The notes: generated from the letters alone by a model not told the origin. 64,000 nucleotides of DNA from Phyllostachys edulis (GCA_036346405.1 CM070566.1:12333533-12397532), one strand, 5' to 3'; shown: positions 33,143 through 45,956, counted from the first letter of the stretch. Program-made: numbers and translations.

Positions 33143-33272
33143 TGTTATGAATAGCGCTTGTATTCAATATGAGGCCAATGGGCCAGTATATATACACAAA
33201 TACAGGTGGTGAATATGCACAAAACCCCTTATAACAATGAGGAATAACATACTTAGACATATATCTCTAACA
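33143..33272 (-). repeat. Short copia 5' LTR (130 bp)
   Basis: On the minus strand it starts TGTTAGAGATATATG and ends CTATTCATAACA, followed at once by the PBS. GTATATATACTGG includes a TATA-like core. The LTR edge cuts the kinase coding sequence after the codons for KPSN. The flanking bases GCAAC are the likely target site. The other copy is not in the window. Confidence 0.8.
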
Positions 33273-35869
33273 GTTGCTTGGTTTAATATCACAGTGAACT
33301 ATGGGAGGTTCAATATGACAGTGAAGATATTCCAATGCCTCTGCAACATCGAGAGCAATGCACAGCCTTTTCATCAAACATAGCCTTCTAAAGATTGCGC
33401 TATTTGTTGTTGTAGTTGCATGCAGCCACCCATCTAAACTTCCATTGCAAATAAATTCTAGGACAAGTGCCTTGAAGTCGTCACTGTTATGATCCAAGGC
33501 ACTGCACACAGTGACAAGTTTCCGGTGTCGAATCCTCCTTAGGGTATCACACTCAGTCAAGAAGCTTCTACTAGCTCCTCGTTGGGCAAGATTGAGAACC
33601 TTGATTGCCACAGTAACTAAATTCTCATCAAGAGCCAAAGTACCTATATATACATTGCCAAAGCTTCCAGAACCAATCAAATTTGCTGGTGAGAATGATT
33701 CTGTTGCTGCACGTATCTTGGCATAGGATATCCAGATTATCTCATGATTCTCATTGGGAAATAAGTTTTCTTGCTCAACAACATTCGGTTTGATCCTTGT
33801 CTTAATGAAGCAGTGTGCAGTTAAACAGCATGTGGTGAAGAACAAAGTTCCAATGATACAAATGATTAAGACACGCAGTCGATGCTGTGAAGCCTGGTGA
33901 GTGCCTATAGATGGGCATGAAGGGAGTTGCAAGAAGGAAGGACCACCGCATAGCATGCTATTACCTGTGAGTGACAATATAGTGGCATTACAAAAGATCC
34001 CTGTATTTGGCACTGGACCAGATAGGTTGTTGAAGGAGAGGTTTAGATACTTTAGAGGTTTGATGCTCTCTAGGAATTCGGGTATGGGGCCTGTTAAGTT
34101 GTTGCTAGAGAGATCCAAGTTTTCAAGCACGCCCAAAGTATTCAGTCCTTTTGGGATTTGTCCTTGCAGTACATTTCCTTGGAGGTATAGGAAACGTAAT
34201 TGGACACAACTGCCAATAGCATCTGGGATCTCACCAGTTAGCTTATTCATTGAGAGGTCGATTGTGCGAGGCTGTTCAAGTGCCCGATCTGTGTTGGAAT
34301 GGAGCCACTTAGAGCATTGTTGGAGAGGTTGAGAAGTATGGTGAGGGAAGGAATGCTAAGTATCTCTTGTGGGGTTTGGCCCCTCAATTAAGTTACAGGA
34401 AAGATCCATGGATCCAAGTTCGGTCAGGTTACCAATACTTGTTGGAATGCTGCCGCCCAGAAAGTTATTAGATAGCGAGAGATTGCTCAACTGCGTGATA
34501 TTTCCTAATGATTGTGGAATCTGCCCATCAAATCCATTATGGGACAGGTCAAGATACTGGAGACTGGGAAGCTGGCCAATATCCAGAGGTAAGGTGCCTG
34601 TGAAGAGATTATCCTCAAGGGTGAGCTTTGTAAGTTTGTGAAACATTCCTAACCCTGTAGGTATGGTCCCAGTTATTTGGTTTCTGCCAAGTACAAGCCA
34701 ACTGAGCTCTCGAGATAGGTTGGTAATAGTAATTGGCATAACACCTACAAGATTGTTTTGTTCAAGGTCTAGTATTTCCATGTTGCTACAGTTGGTTAAG
34801 GATGTTAGGAAATCCCAATCCCTAGGTTTTGTGGCTTGGAGCTGATTGTGCCCTACCGAAAAGATCTTCAAATTACCCTGGATGCCGATATCCCGTGGAA
34901 TCAGACCATGATATCGACTTCCACGAAGAAGCAAATATTGGAGCGCAGATGCATTTGAGAAGGAGGCTGGTATTGGGCCTTTGAATTGATTGTTCTCAAA
35001 TGTGCCCAAAACCCTTATTCTGGGAAGCTTAATGCCAATGTCGGGCGGCAGTGATCCTGAAAGCTGGTTGTGGCCAAGTTGCAAGACTTCGATGGAAGAA
35101 ATATTGAAGATCAACGGAGGAACAAGACCTTCCAGCAAGTTATACTGGACATTGAATTTAACAAGGTTTGTTATCTTACCTAGAGCTTCAGGGATGTTGC
35201 CACTGAAGCTGTTCATGGCAAGATTTAAGATTGTCAATGATGTTAGGTTGCCCAGCCAGCTAAGGATCTGACCATGGAAGGAGTTCCGCTCAATGCTAAG
35301 GATCGTGAGGGCTGTGAGGTTGGATAGTGACATGGGAATTTCACCAGTCAGATTGTTGTAGCTTACATTGAAAAATGTAAGCTTTGATAGGCGACCCAAA
35401 GGAGCAGGGATGAAACCAGACAGGTAGTTTGCGCTCAAATGCATGGTACGAAGTGCTGCACAATTGCTGAGGCTGAACGGGATCTCACCTTCCAGGTTGT
35501 TGGCTGACAGATCAAGAACGTGGAGGTGGGTGAGGTTGCCGAGCTCTGGGGAGATGTTGCCAGTTAGGCCGGAGTCCCGCAGACGTATGGCAGTGACACG
35601 GCCTGGGTGCCGGCGGTGGCTGCAGGCCACGCCGTTCCATCGGCAGAAATCAGGTGCCGGCGTGTTGGTGGCTTGGTGCCATTGCCGACGGCATCCCAGG
35701 AGGACAGTGCATGTATTGGGTCACTGGTTATGTGGGATTTGAACGACAGGAGCACCAAGAGGTCGCTGTCATTGGTGGATACAGAGGTGGATGCGAGCAA
35801 GAGGATGTGGGTGAGATGGAGCATCGGTACCTGCCATGTACATGGGTGACACACTCTCTTGATCTTCAT
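33273..35869 (-). pseudogene. LRR-XII receptor-like kinase (Xa21/FLS2-like), truncated
   Basis: Start chosen at 35869 (MKIKRVCHPCTW), followed by a signal-peptide-like segment (MLHLTHILLLASTSV) and an LRRNT region (SDLLVLLSFKSHI). About 21-22 extracellular LRRs of the LxGxIP type follow (35630-34070), then a transmembrane helix (VLIICIIGTLFFTTCCL, near 33850) and a Ser/Thr kinase with GSGSFGNVY, VAIKVL and the catalytic-loop start IVHCDIKPSN. HCD in place of HRD makes it a non-RD kinase, a class common among immune receptors. The copia LTR cuts it there, so most of the kinase C-lobe is missing. Frameshifts are visible near 35670, 34378 and 34270. Family members sense microbial signals at the plasma membrane. 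This copy cannot signal. Confidence 0.88.
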
Positions 35870-36895
35870 TGTTGAGCCGGTGGGGCGCCTGGGCACGCGA
35901 CAGCCTGGGGGGCTGTGCAGTGGGCTCTCGGGCGTGCGCTGACGGCCAACACGGACGTGCGGTACTACGACAGTGACAGGGGCTTGGGGCAGGCTGCAGG
36001 CGGGCAGGGGAGGAGGCAAGCGGCGATACGGCAAATTGGTAACCGGAGGTGGCAGCTGGTAGAGGCGCAGAGCCACAGAGGACAGACAAATCCCAATTCG
36101 TTAATTCACAAATGTAAGTCCCACTGTCAGTGTATGAGTGTAAACACTAATATACAGTAGGCATTAGCCAATTTGTTTAATTGGTGGTTGTTATTTGTTG
36201 ATTTGTTCGTACATTTGCAAAAATGAAGAAACGAACTTTCGCATTGGTATATCGCCTCATTGAGTTCACATTGATCCTTTCGGTGGTAATGACATCAGTT
36301 GAATGACTCAATGACTTGATGATGTGCTATACTGAATGAGAGATATTTGGAAGCCTTGATAATAAAAGAATCATTCGATACTTTTAAGACATGAAATCTT
36401 GTAGAGTGAAATTGTGTCGTAATCAGATTTAGTGCCTTAGTGATACATTTTCATTTCAATTTTAATGTTTATGAGTATTCATAATTTAATAATATATCAC
36501 TAAATTTGGTATTTTTGATCTACAGATCGGTACTTGGATATTTATGGGCATTTGGCAACATATTATCCATTAGTGAGGTATTATATTTATTGTATTTTCA
36601 ATTTGTCTTCTTTCTATTTATGTATGAATTTGGTATTTCAATAGCAAAAGACCGATAGATGTATCTTTAGTATGTTTATCTTATACTATAGCCTCAACAA
36701 TAGAGCTCTCCCTCTATTTTCATCCTGAATTCACCGCTGCGTCCGCCTTGTACCTCGAAAAAAAATTATATATATAAAAGTTAATGTTATGTCAGTGCGC
36801 GTGTGCGTGGGTTTTGTGCAGTATACTTGTGTGCGTGGGTTGTGTCCATCTTCTTGTACCCCAAAAATTATATATAAAAAGTTAATGCTATCAGT
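35870..36895. other. Upstream region of the receptor gene and AT-rich DNA
   Basis: 35870-36090 is GC-rich and may be 5' UTR or promoter. A longer frame is open upstream of the chosen ATG but has no family support. 36160-36740 is AT-rich and without features. 36745-36895 holds two copies of a TACCCC(A/G)AAAAATTATATATA unit followed by AAAAGTTAATG. Confidence 0.4.
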
Positions 36896-37172
36896 ATGTA
36901 CTCTCTCTGTCCCAAAATACAAGTAGATCTGTGCGGTCAAGGTTTTAAAACTTTGACCATTAGTAATGTTAAAGTTTATAAATTGACTATATAAAAATAA
37001 TGTTATTGGATTTGTCCTGCAAAATACTTTTATAATATATGGTTTTTATTATTTTTCTCGATACATCATGGTATAAAACCATAGTCAAAATGTTACACTT
37101 GAAAAGTAAAAAATGACATATATTTTGGGCTCGAGCGTGAAAAGTAAAAAAATGACTTATATTTTGGGAAGT
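36896..37172. mobile_element. Stowaway-like MITE, degraded
   Basis: The left end TACTCTCTCTGTCCCAAAATA resembles the Stowaway/Mariner terminus TACTCCCTCCGTCCCA, and the right end carries the complementary TATATTTTGGG twice (near 37126 and 37160), preceded by GAAAAGTAAAAAATGACATA. TTGACCATTAGTAATGTTAA in the interior is also typical. The duplicated right end suggests a local duplication or a second partial copy. Confidence 0.65.
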
Positions 37173-38089
37173 GTGTGCGATACTTTTTGTGTGTGCGCTT
37201 CATTTAAAGTTGTATTAAACATGCACTGCAAATGTGTTGTTTATGAGAGACTTCAATGCACAATGGAATATTTATTTAAATTCACTTTTATTTTGAACAA
37301 GAAAACAAGCTTAAAAATAATTTTATTTTTGAAATGTCAAAAACTAACTCTTGAAATGATTAATCGAAATTTAAATTTTGAAATGGATAATCTCTATCGG
37401 GAAAATAAATGTGAAAATGGATGGTTGTTACTTTTTGTGCGTCGTGTAGTTAAAGACGTGAAATAATTTCAAACCAAGTGCAACTTAATAATTTAAACTT
37501 TTCTTGAGTGTGTAGAAATTTAAAACCCATCATCACACAAAAGGTCGACAAGCAACAAATAAATCGAGGCGAGAGAAAAAGGGGTCACATAGAATTTTGT
37601 GTTCAGTGCCGCAATCGGCTTGATCATGAAAAGTCAGAACGGCTCATGTTGTGAACTAGCCTAACAAGGGTAAACATCCGCTTGAAAGATGTCTGACGGC
37701 GATAAGTAGAACGGTGCTAGGTAAAAGAGGACACCGATTAGGTAGGAATAGATCTAGAATAGCCAGTCAAAAGAACGACCACAACTAGACTTTAGAGACT
37801 AGGGACTTGTTTATTCATCTTTGCTTGCTTGATAATGAATACCTGATGTTTATTTTATAGGGACGATCCGACTTGACTCCTAAGAAATAATCTCTATTTC
37901 TAAGAAAATTTATCTCTACTAGATGAAACATATCTCTAAAGAAGTAAACCCAATTAACAAGGAAACTAACTATTTTTATTTATATTTCCTAACTACTAAT
38001 GCACCTGCAGGATTCTGATAAACAAAGACGCGGTTGTTACGATACATTATATGTACTATTCACGCTCGTCAATAGTATTGTGTGACCAT
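37173..38089. other. Non-coding DNA
   Basis: AT-rich. The plus-strand open frame at 37113-37466 has low complexity and no family resemblance, so I do not call it. 37800-38050 looks like retroelement LTR or leader DNA but has no defined edge. Confidence 0.35.
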
Positions 38090-39880
38090 GACAGCCCACC
38101 ATCAATAGTTTTATATTCTTCTCGGCTTAGTACTATATTCATTTAAATTAACCAAAATTGCATGCTTTAATTACTTAATCAAATGTATGTTAAAGCTTAA
38201 GGTAGTTAAACACCCATTTGTTGATTGATTAATTAATATGTCATCCATTGATATTGAATCCATTATTCCTTGTGACCTTAGTAAATATATGGTAATACTA
38301 GTTATAGGTTGTACTTAAGCGACATGCTAGTCTTGCTTAAGTACTGGGATATTAAATGTCTCAAACATCATTCTTCAAACATGAAAGAATTTGGGTAGTC
38401 ATTGGTGGTCCATTTACTAAAAGGAATGGAATAATTTGGTTTTACTCCTCAAAACCCCAAGGATTGCTAAAACTATTTGGGCGGATGGTGAGGCGGTGAG
38501 TGCTAACGAAGCACATGGTATGTGGAATGAACCGCCCAGATAACCCTAAGGACTTAATCTTGTCACGACCTCCCGTGTTAAACAAGTACAACCACAAGTC
38601 TGCAAAGTGCAACTTAGCTTAGTAAAATTATTAAAACCTGAAAGTGTCTCACATGATGGAGTAATGGAAACGCACAAGCTTGGGTACATCCAGCTTGAAT
38701 GGGTGAGTTGCCGGTAGTTGTGGGTAGTCCAAATCTACACCCAACGCTGTGAAGACAACGATCCCGCACAACGTATGGGCGTAACCCCATATGGGTGAGA
38801 TGACGGAAAATGCAAGGTAGTTTGAAAGGTTACTATGACGGTCGCTCAACTACATGACTACGGAATCATGTGGGGTAACGAGTATGACTATCTCTTGTGG
38901 GTACAGTGTACAACCTCTGCAGAGTCTAAACTGTTTAAACAGCCGTGCCTACGGTCAAAGGCGGACGTGGGAATCATAACTTGAGTTAGTTCTATTTCAA
39001 CAACTTTATGGGTGGTATGGTAAATGGTGGAAGGGCTCACCTAGCCCTCTGTTGGATTTTACCTGAGTCGTCGAGCTCAGCGATGGTAGTAATTGGAGGC
39101 CGCTCCAATCAAAAAGATGCATAAGGTAGAGTTTCCGCTGGAGGGAACCTCTACTAAAATAAATATTGCACAATTGCTCTCTTTATTAAAATACAATTTG
39201 TTAAAATGCTAAGTGATAGGAATGTGTAATTATGATAATTCAAAACATTGCTTTAGCAAAGAAAAGAACCTGAGCTATCCTTGTTAAGCCTTGCATGTAT
39301 ATTATTGCATTGTGTGTTGGCTCGCGAGCACGGAAGTTGTGCTCATTCTCGCTCTTTCCCCCCCTAAACCCTCAGAAGCAGGAATCTCTGAAGACTACGC
39401 ATTCTACAAGGATCCAGAAGCTAGAGGCCCAGGAGATAAAGAAGCGTAGTTTAGTCTTTAGTTATTCTAGTCTTACCCCAGTCTAGTTGACTCCGTCGGT
39501 GCTTGTGTGCATCCTATATTATCTGAGTCTTTGGGTAACATCGGACGCACATGGGTTTCCCTAGTCACTTGCCGGTGGAGAGATGTGCTCTCACTCCTTT
39601 TTGTTTCCGTTGTCACTTCCGCTACTTTTGTAATATATTTAGTTTGGTATGTTCGCCCTTATTGTAAAACTTGACCCGATGCGGTCTATGTAAAGCTCTG
39701 AAGTGTTAATTAATGAATGGTATGGTTTTATCTACGCTATGTATATTTTGATTCAGCGATGTGTCTGCGAGTGCTAAAGACTAAACTACGCAAAAGACTT
39801 GCTGGTCTTCCTGTCAACGCAAAAGACTCGTGAAGGTGCCGATGAGTGTTGAAGTTGACGATCCGGGATTGAGAATTCAA
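38090..39880 (+). repeat. Chromovirus LTR remnant
   Basis: The block contains the sequence CTTGTGGGTACAGTGTACAAC (split here: CTTGTGGGTACAGTG and TACAACCTCTGC) followed by AACAGCCGTGCC and an ACGGTC word (38893-38955). The same order occurs in LTR E (62110-62190) and in both LTRs of element F (about 45010-45070 and 54770-54825). 39575-39720 has U5-like sequence (TTTCCGTTGTCACTTCCGCT) like that of F. No clear start, PBS or partner was found. Confidence 0.5.
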
Positions 39881-40917
39881 CTTTTTGCAGCTCTCTGCTA
39901 CTTATCAAAGTATATCAATTATCCCTTTTTCTAATTATTCACGAAATTCAAGGCTAGCCCTCGGAACACGCATTTATTGCGTTTGGGCCCAACTAGTTAG
40001 TGTAACATCCAAAGATAGGTATGATTGGATTCCATGTAACATCCAACTGTGGCTTAACTTATTCAAATAACACCGCAAACATGTAACAAAGAATCGAAAT
40101 AATTTAGCCAAACTATCAATTATTTATTAATGATCATAATTAAAGGGATAACAAGCACCTAGCCATACTTTTGGTTGCTATTGTGATGCTTGGAATCCAA
40201 AGCATAACCAACCATGCTTAAGCATTCGCTTAAACAAGGTGGTTGTCAACGTTAATGGCCATATGCAAATTTGTTACAAAAAAAAAACCAGAAACCAAAC
40301 ATTTGGGGGATTTTATGTTGAAAATATGGACAATATTTTAATTACAGATTTTATTATGAGGTAAAGATCACAAATAAGTAGAGATGCATAAAACAATGCT
40401 AACAAGAGCAACTCAGTGTACTTCTAAACATACACAATAATAATATTATAACAGAGCAATTTGGTAGCACAAACCAACTTACAATCGGGCTTGATGAAGA
40501 ATAGAAAGTAGCGCATACTGATGCAAAGGTCAGAAGTAGATGAAGCAACAAGAAGAAGCGGTCGCCTGAATCTTGCCGCCAGAAACCTTATTGCCGTCCT
40601 GTGCAGGTACTATCTGCTACAATGGTTCAGAGATATCCGCTCACCTTCCTTTTTGGTGCACGCTGAGGAGAATGGATGGCTTGGTTCGATAGCAAAACAC
40701 ACCAGCACAGTAGAACAGAGAGGAAGAAGAAGAAATGGAAGTGAATCAACTGGTCTTTGGTCTAGACGTCTCCAGATCTTTTTAAGGTTGAGGCAATTAC
40801 TCTGTAGTAACTGCATAATAAAAAGCATAATGAACCACTGATAACTGCTAATTGAAAAACCAATTTATGTTAATTAAGCAGTGTTTATCATATCCTGACT
40901 ATACCCTGGTTTACGGT
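39881..40917. other. Non-coding DNA
   Basis: Two TGTAACATCCAA words occur at 40000 and 40034, like degraded chromovirus LTR starts. No coding was recognised. Short frames at 40521-40841 look random. Confidence 0.35.
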
Positions 40918-41036
40918 TCCGACCAGTGACCACACTGGTTTTCCGAATGAACACACTGGTCTTCCGAATGACCATGCTAGTCTTCCGAATGACCACGCTG
41001 GTCGGCACACTGGTCTGAATGACCACACTGGTCTTC
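40918..41036. repeat. Tandem short repeat with GACCA/TGGTC palindromes
   Basis: About six imperfect units of 20-25 bp of the form CACTGGTCTTCCGAATGACCA. Within units GACCACGCTGGTC and GACCACACTGGTC are inverted repeats. The block lies 200 bp left of LTR G. Confidence 0.7.
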
Positions 41037-41286
41037 CAAACAATTTAGTTTGACCAGTATCAAAGAAGAGCGATAGGGAAATGCACAGTTAGCAAAAGAA
41101 ATATGGACTAGGTTCACGAGACGTTCACGGTCGCACGTTCGCCAGGAGAGTCTTGAACTGTCGCGTCCGTTAGCCAATCGTCGTAAGTTGCTAAATACGC
41201 CAAAAGCCACATTCCCACTAGTCACGTGGGTAACTGTCGGTGTCTTCTAACCAGTTAAGTGGTCCGTCATTGTCCAAGGCCATATA

Positions 41287-44200
41287 TGTAACAGCCCCAA
41301 CCCTAATATACAGTAATGAAGCACTGTTCATGTCATTACTGTTCAAATTAACAAATTGGGTAACATGTTACAAACTATTTTCCCAAAATTTTAATTATAA
41401 ATTCCAACTTGATAAAAATTTCAAAAAGAAATACCATCCAATGTTGGTATTATGACTGGGAAATATTTTAATTGAAAATCGATAAATTATTATGGCCAAA
41501 AATAATTTTTGTTGAATTTTCAGAAATTATTTTGATTTTAGAAAAATAATTGTCTTTAAATGAAACCTAGTTGATTTAAATGAATTATTTATGTGTTTAT
41601 AAAAAAGAAACAGTGATTTTAAAATTTATTTGGGGAATATATCTTCCCAAAGAAGATTCTCGCAAAATTTCAAGATTTTACAAATTTATTTGCTATATTT
41701 AAAAGCCCACCAAACATTTTGGCAATTTAAACAGTCTGGTCAAATTTTTCCGACCCAAACCCTCTCGGGCACTGTAGCGACCGGACCAGAGTTCGAACCA
41801 TGCGGCCGAGCCCAACCAAGTGCACCAGTCGGCTCGGGCGTCCCACTCGCACGCAGCGTCAACCCTAGCCCAATCCTCGCCATTCATTTCGCGTGGGTGG
41901 TCCCGATCGCAGTGACGTTCGGACCGCCTCCATCCCCGTCGCGTTTTGGGCCATTGGATCCGTAGCGTGCGGCCCAGATCATTGCGACGTTCGGACCGCT
42001 TTGAGCGCCTCGATCCTGGCCGTTGAATCGCGTTTTAACGGCGATGGACTCCTTGGGCCGAAGAGCACTCGCGAGCGCTTCATCTTGGGCCGTTGGTTCG
42101 TGATCGCACGGCTCTGGTGGAGTGGGCCGATCGGACCGCGACAGTTCCCCATGGGATCGCAACCGTTGAGGCTCAATCGGACGGCTCGCGTGAGTTGTAA
42201 CCTTCGGACCGCTACAGGAATCGCGATCGGAACCGTTCGCTGAAGATCGTGTGGTCCACGTTCACCCATACCGGTTCAACGTGTTTTAACACGCCGCATC
42301 ACAGCCGCACGTGTGGGATCGAACGGTGGTCGTGGCGTGGAGCTCCTCCGCGTCTTGTTGCGATGACGGAGATCCTCTGGGGCCCAAATTGCGGCCGAGG
42401 TTTTTAAGCGCCTGCTGCTGCGCGCCGCGTCTTGGTCTTATTCTTGTGTTTGCTCTGGGACCCGCATGTCAGCGTCGGTTTTAGTCTTCTTTGCTCTTGC
42501 GGTCTTATGGCATAACTGCGTTGTTCACAGGGCCGCTAAAGTCGATGGCAAGTTTTGCTCCACAATCGCCTTGTTGCATCTTTGTGTATACTCCTAGGGC
42601 CCACATGTAAGTGGTAGAATTTTATTTTCTCTCTGATTTTCCACCGTAGACACTGTTGCAGCCGAAATGGTGGTGATGCACAGTATTTTGAGGATATTTA
42701 TCCCTTCATATCTATCCATTAGTGCCACCTCATGATCTCTAGACCATTCTCGGTTGCTCCATAACCTCTATACACTATATAAACCTTAGTCTTGGGACTT
42801 CTGACATTGTTGACCAAGGGAGAAGCTCATTTTCTTTATCTCCTTCGCAGTGAAGCACCCTTGTTCCTCTGCCTTGTTCAACTACAAGCATACCTAAATC
42901 TCATACTAATGTGGGTGTAGGTATTTCTTGTAGGTTGAACTTAGGACTCCTGCTCCCTGTCAACTTGAGCTGTGAAGCTTCATTTTGGAAAACCTCACTT
43001 GGGTGAGTTGAGTTCCATCTTTTCTTAGCAAGAATGTGACTAATGATCTTTAGAGACTTAGTTCTACCATTCTTGTTTTGGTCGAATCAAAGAAAGGACT
43101 TGGACCTTTTACATTGACCAAGAACCGATCTTTTCATCTATAAACCCTAGTGGTAAGTTAGCCTTTATACATTAGCTTAAGCTCTTTTAGGATATCCCTT
43201 ACTCACATGCATCACTCACTTACTCTTGTGATGATCCTGTTCCTTTAAACCGAAAAGTTATTTTTATAACTTTTCGGTCTTTCATATCGTTTTCAAGAAT
43301 TAGGTTTCTCTTGTCTAAATAATAGCTTATTCAGGTCTTAAATGAACCCTAGTATCATTAGTAGACCATCTTTTAATTATCAAGATCACCCATTTAGTTG
43401 TAAGGCAAATTGTCACTCTGTCACCTTTTGTCGGTTAAAACCGACAAATGATCAATTTTTCCTTTCCTATCTCAGAAACCATGTGTTTAGGGTTAGCATT
43501 GACACGTTATGATGTTAATTACTTTTCAGTTTGGCCTTGATTTCCATTTTAGGTCTTGGTTAGTATATTCCACCAAATAGCCGAAATCTGGGCAAGGACT
43601 TTTTGCTGTTTTTGGGTATTAGGCCAACCGACCTAATAGACAACCAAAGTCTACAGTCATAGGTTGCTTTGTGTGGCACTAAATGTTTAGCTAGGTCACA
43701 ACACTAGTTTAATACACTTGGCTATCCTGTAGCATTTTGTTTATATAGAGTTAAGCTAAGTAACTAAATTATTTGTTGCTGCCCTGTTTTAGTATATAAA
43801 ACCTGTTACTGTAACTATTTTCTAAATCTAAAATCTGGGTAGCAAGTATCATTGGATAGTATATATGGGTTATTATCCTTAGTAAATTAAATATAGCTTA
43901 AGCATATTATTACCCACGCATTACCATTTTGATCATGCATTCTTTTATGCATTTTGCTCTCTGTTTTTCTTGTGTTCATTGGATTTCTTTTATCTTCTTT
44001 TAGATCTTGGTTCCTCTGAGTTTGTTGAACCTTTTGTTGACCCACAAGCATCTGAACAAGAGGTTATATACTACTATCAAGGCAAGCTTCCTCTCTGCAC
44101 CATGTTGAACCTAATCTTTTGAACTGTAGAATTCTAAAATACAGTGACACTGTGCATGCAAATTTCTAAAAATCTATTTATGCCCTGTTTCTAGGTAGTT

Positions 44201-45939
44201 ATACCCTGAACTTGTGGCTTATCTTTAATTTAATCATACACTTAACCTAAGGTAGTTTGTGATGTTATTATATTTAGTTTTGACTTTTGCTTAGCCATGC
44301 AGTCCATAGAACGGTAGTGTTTGACAAGATTATCTTGTCAAACCTGGGAACAACAAATACTTTGTTTTATCTTTGATCCTTGTTCAGTTTATTTGATTTG
44401 GAAATGCTTCTAAATCCTGTTGCAATTAATTCAAATCTGGACAAGTGGATGCTAGTGATGGTGCCTTTGTGCACGAGATTTGGGAAATGTGGATGTCTTG
44501 TGCAGGTTGATTAAGGACCTAACTCGACTATTTAATTCAAGTCCCAGCGTACTTCCACACGCAAAGGTATGGGCGCTGTTTGGTTAAGTAAAGGGTTAAC
44601 ATTATTGAGTTGGATCTGAGAGTAAGGACATGTGTATTGATTTCATATGGCATAGATGCTTAAGTCTTGGGCCGTGTCGTATGCCATGTGGAACTTATAT
44701 CGATATCGATGTTCTTAGAAGGGTAAGGCGTAGATGTGTTACATCACATGTACGTTCCTTGAGGCCCCGATCATGCGTGTAAAATGTGTGGCTAACACGA
44801 GTTTGCATTTAATTGATCGGGTCGGCATTCCCTACAACATGTGAGCCCCGGTTGAATGTATGCTATCGATGCAGTTTAAGCGGGATTAATCTCACATGGG
44901 TCATCCAACTCAATAGTGTTAACTTGTTGAAAAATACCAAATCTTAGTTTATCTTACCGACACACCAAAGGCGGTGTGTTATTATTAGGAGGCTTACGGG
45001 CTAACTAAGTCATGTGGGTAAAGATGTACACCCTCGCAGGTTCTAAAACTATTGAATAGCCGTGTCCACTGCATTCTGAAAACTTGAATTAATGTCACTG
45101 TATAGATTTTACTCTAAGTTTGGTTTGGGAATTATTTCGCATGATGGTTGTCATGCACATTTAATTGTGAGCTGTCATTTACTTTTATTACTTGTTTATG
45201 CTTATAGTTACACTTATTCACCTGCTTTTAGTCCAAATCAATTTATTAAACTTGCTTTATCAAAACATAGCAATTGTAGGTTAAGATGTATCGCTTTATG
45301 CAAAATAGAACCATTTAAGCCTTCATTGATAACCTTATGCATATAAAATTCTATTCCTTTGTATAGGTTCTAACAAACACTTTCTTTTATTAGTTTGTGT
45401 AAGTCTTCTTTAGTACCTTTCGTACTCGTGGTTTTATGACCCCTTGTTGCGGTGAGGATGGATACCTTTATGAGATGCCCGTTAGCGCCGATCTGGGTGA
45501 CGCTAACGAGTGATGCTAGTTCTTTTCTCCACGCAATAGCCTACGGGATGATGGGGCCATTGGTGGTTTTGCTTTTATTCTTTTGCTTCCGCTGTTGCTC
45601 TTTTTGTTAATGACCCAAGGTCATCTGTTCATATTTCGGTACTGTAGCAACCTGGTACTGTAGCAACCGAAATTGGAGATGTAATATGATGTATAATTAT
45701 GTGAATGTATGACTTGTATGTGATTGATGCAATGTTGATTAAGGATATATGCGCAATAGTCACTAATCCTAGGAACTATTGCATGGCATATATCCGGGAA
45801 CCTAAATGTTGGATTGTTACTTATTATGATTATGCTTCTAGTATGATTTTTATTAAGGACATTACATCGTTCCTTAATTAAGAATTATGCTACCAAAGTA
45901 ATTTATAATTCGCACATTCCAATATTTGAGGGTCTCACA
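41287..45939 (+). repeat. 5' LTR of element F (4653 bp)
   Basis: Starts TGTAACAGCCCC and ends GGGTCTCACA. It matches 51048-55313 along its length. It is about 390 bp longer because it keeps the segment at about 45190-45580, which the 3' copy lacks. Open frames in the GC-rich part (41890-42270) are conserved between LTRs only because the LTRs are copies. Confidence 0.92.
42776..42783 (+). promoter_or_regulatory. TATA box of LTR F (5' copy)
   Basis: TATATAAA lies in CTATACACTATATAAACC, at the change from GC-rich U3 to AT-rich R/U5. The same sequence is at 52528-52535 in the 3' LTR. It is the best core-promoter candidate for this element. Confidence 0.55.
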
Positions 45940-45943
45940 AATA

Positions 45944-45956
45944 CAGTATCGAGCAT
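45944..45956 (+). other. Primer-binding site of element F
   Basis: CAGTATCGAGCATACC follows the LTR end by four bases. It matches TGGTATCAGAGC if one A (TCAGA read as TCGA) is missing and one base is changed. Confidence 0.6.

Larger units (their letters stand above)
30050..33272 (-). mobile_element. Ty1/copia element, 5' half only, in the receptor kinase gene
   Basis: Minus strand: a 130-bp 5' LTR, an adjacent initiator-Met PBS, a GC-rich leader, gag with a CCHC knuckle, protease-region remnants and integrase. Integrase comes before RT, which is the copia order. The element stops near 30050, just after integrase (RDVTFDESRPFY), and RT, RNase H and the 3' LTR are missing. It is inserted in the kinase domain of the LRR receptor gene (junction 33272/33273). 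Confidence 0.82.

Noticed and set aside
37113..37466. 117-aa plus frame as a gene
   Set aside because: Low complexity, begins inside a MITE, no family resemblance.
41893..42269. Open frames in LTR F that are nearly identical at 51564-52036
   Set aside because: They are conserved only because the two LTRs are copies. They are open on both strands and contain no domain.
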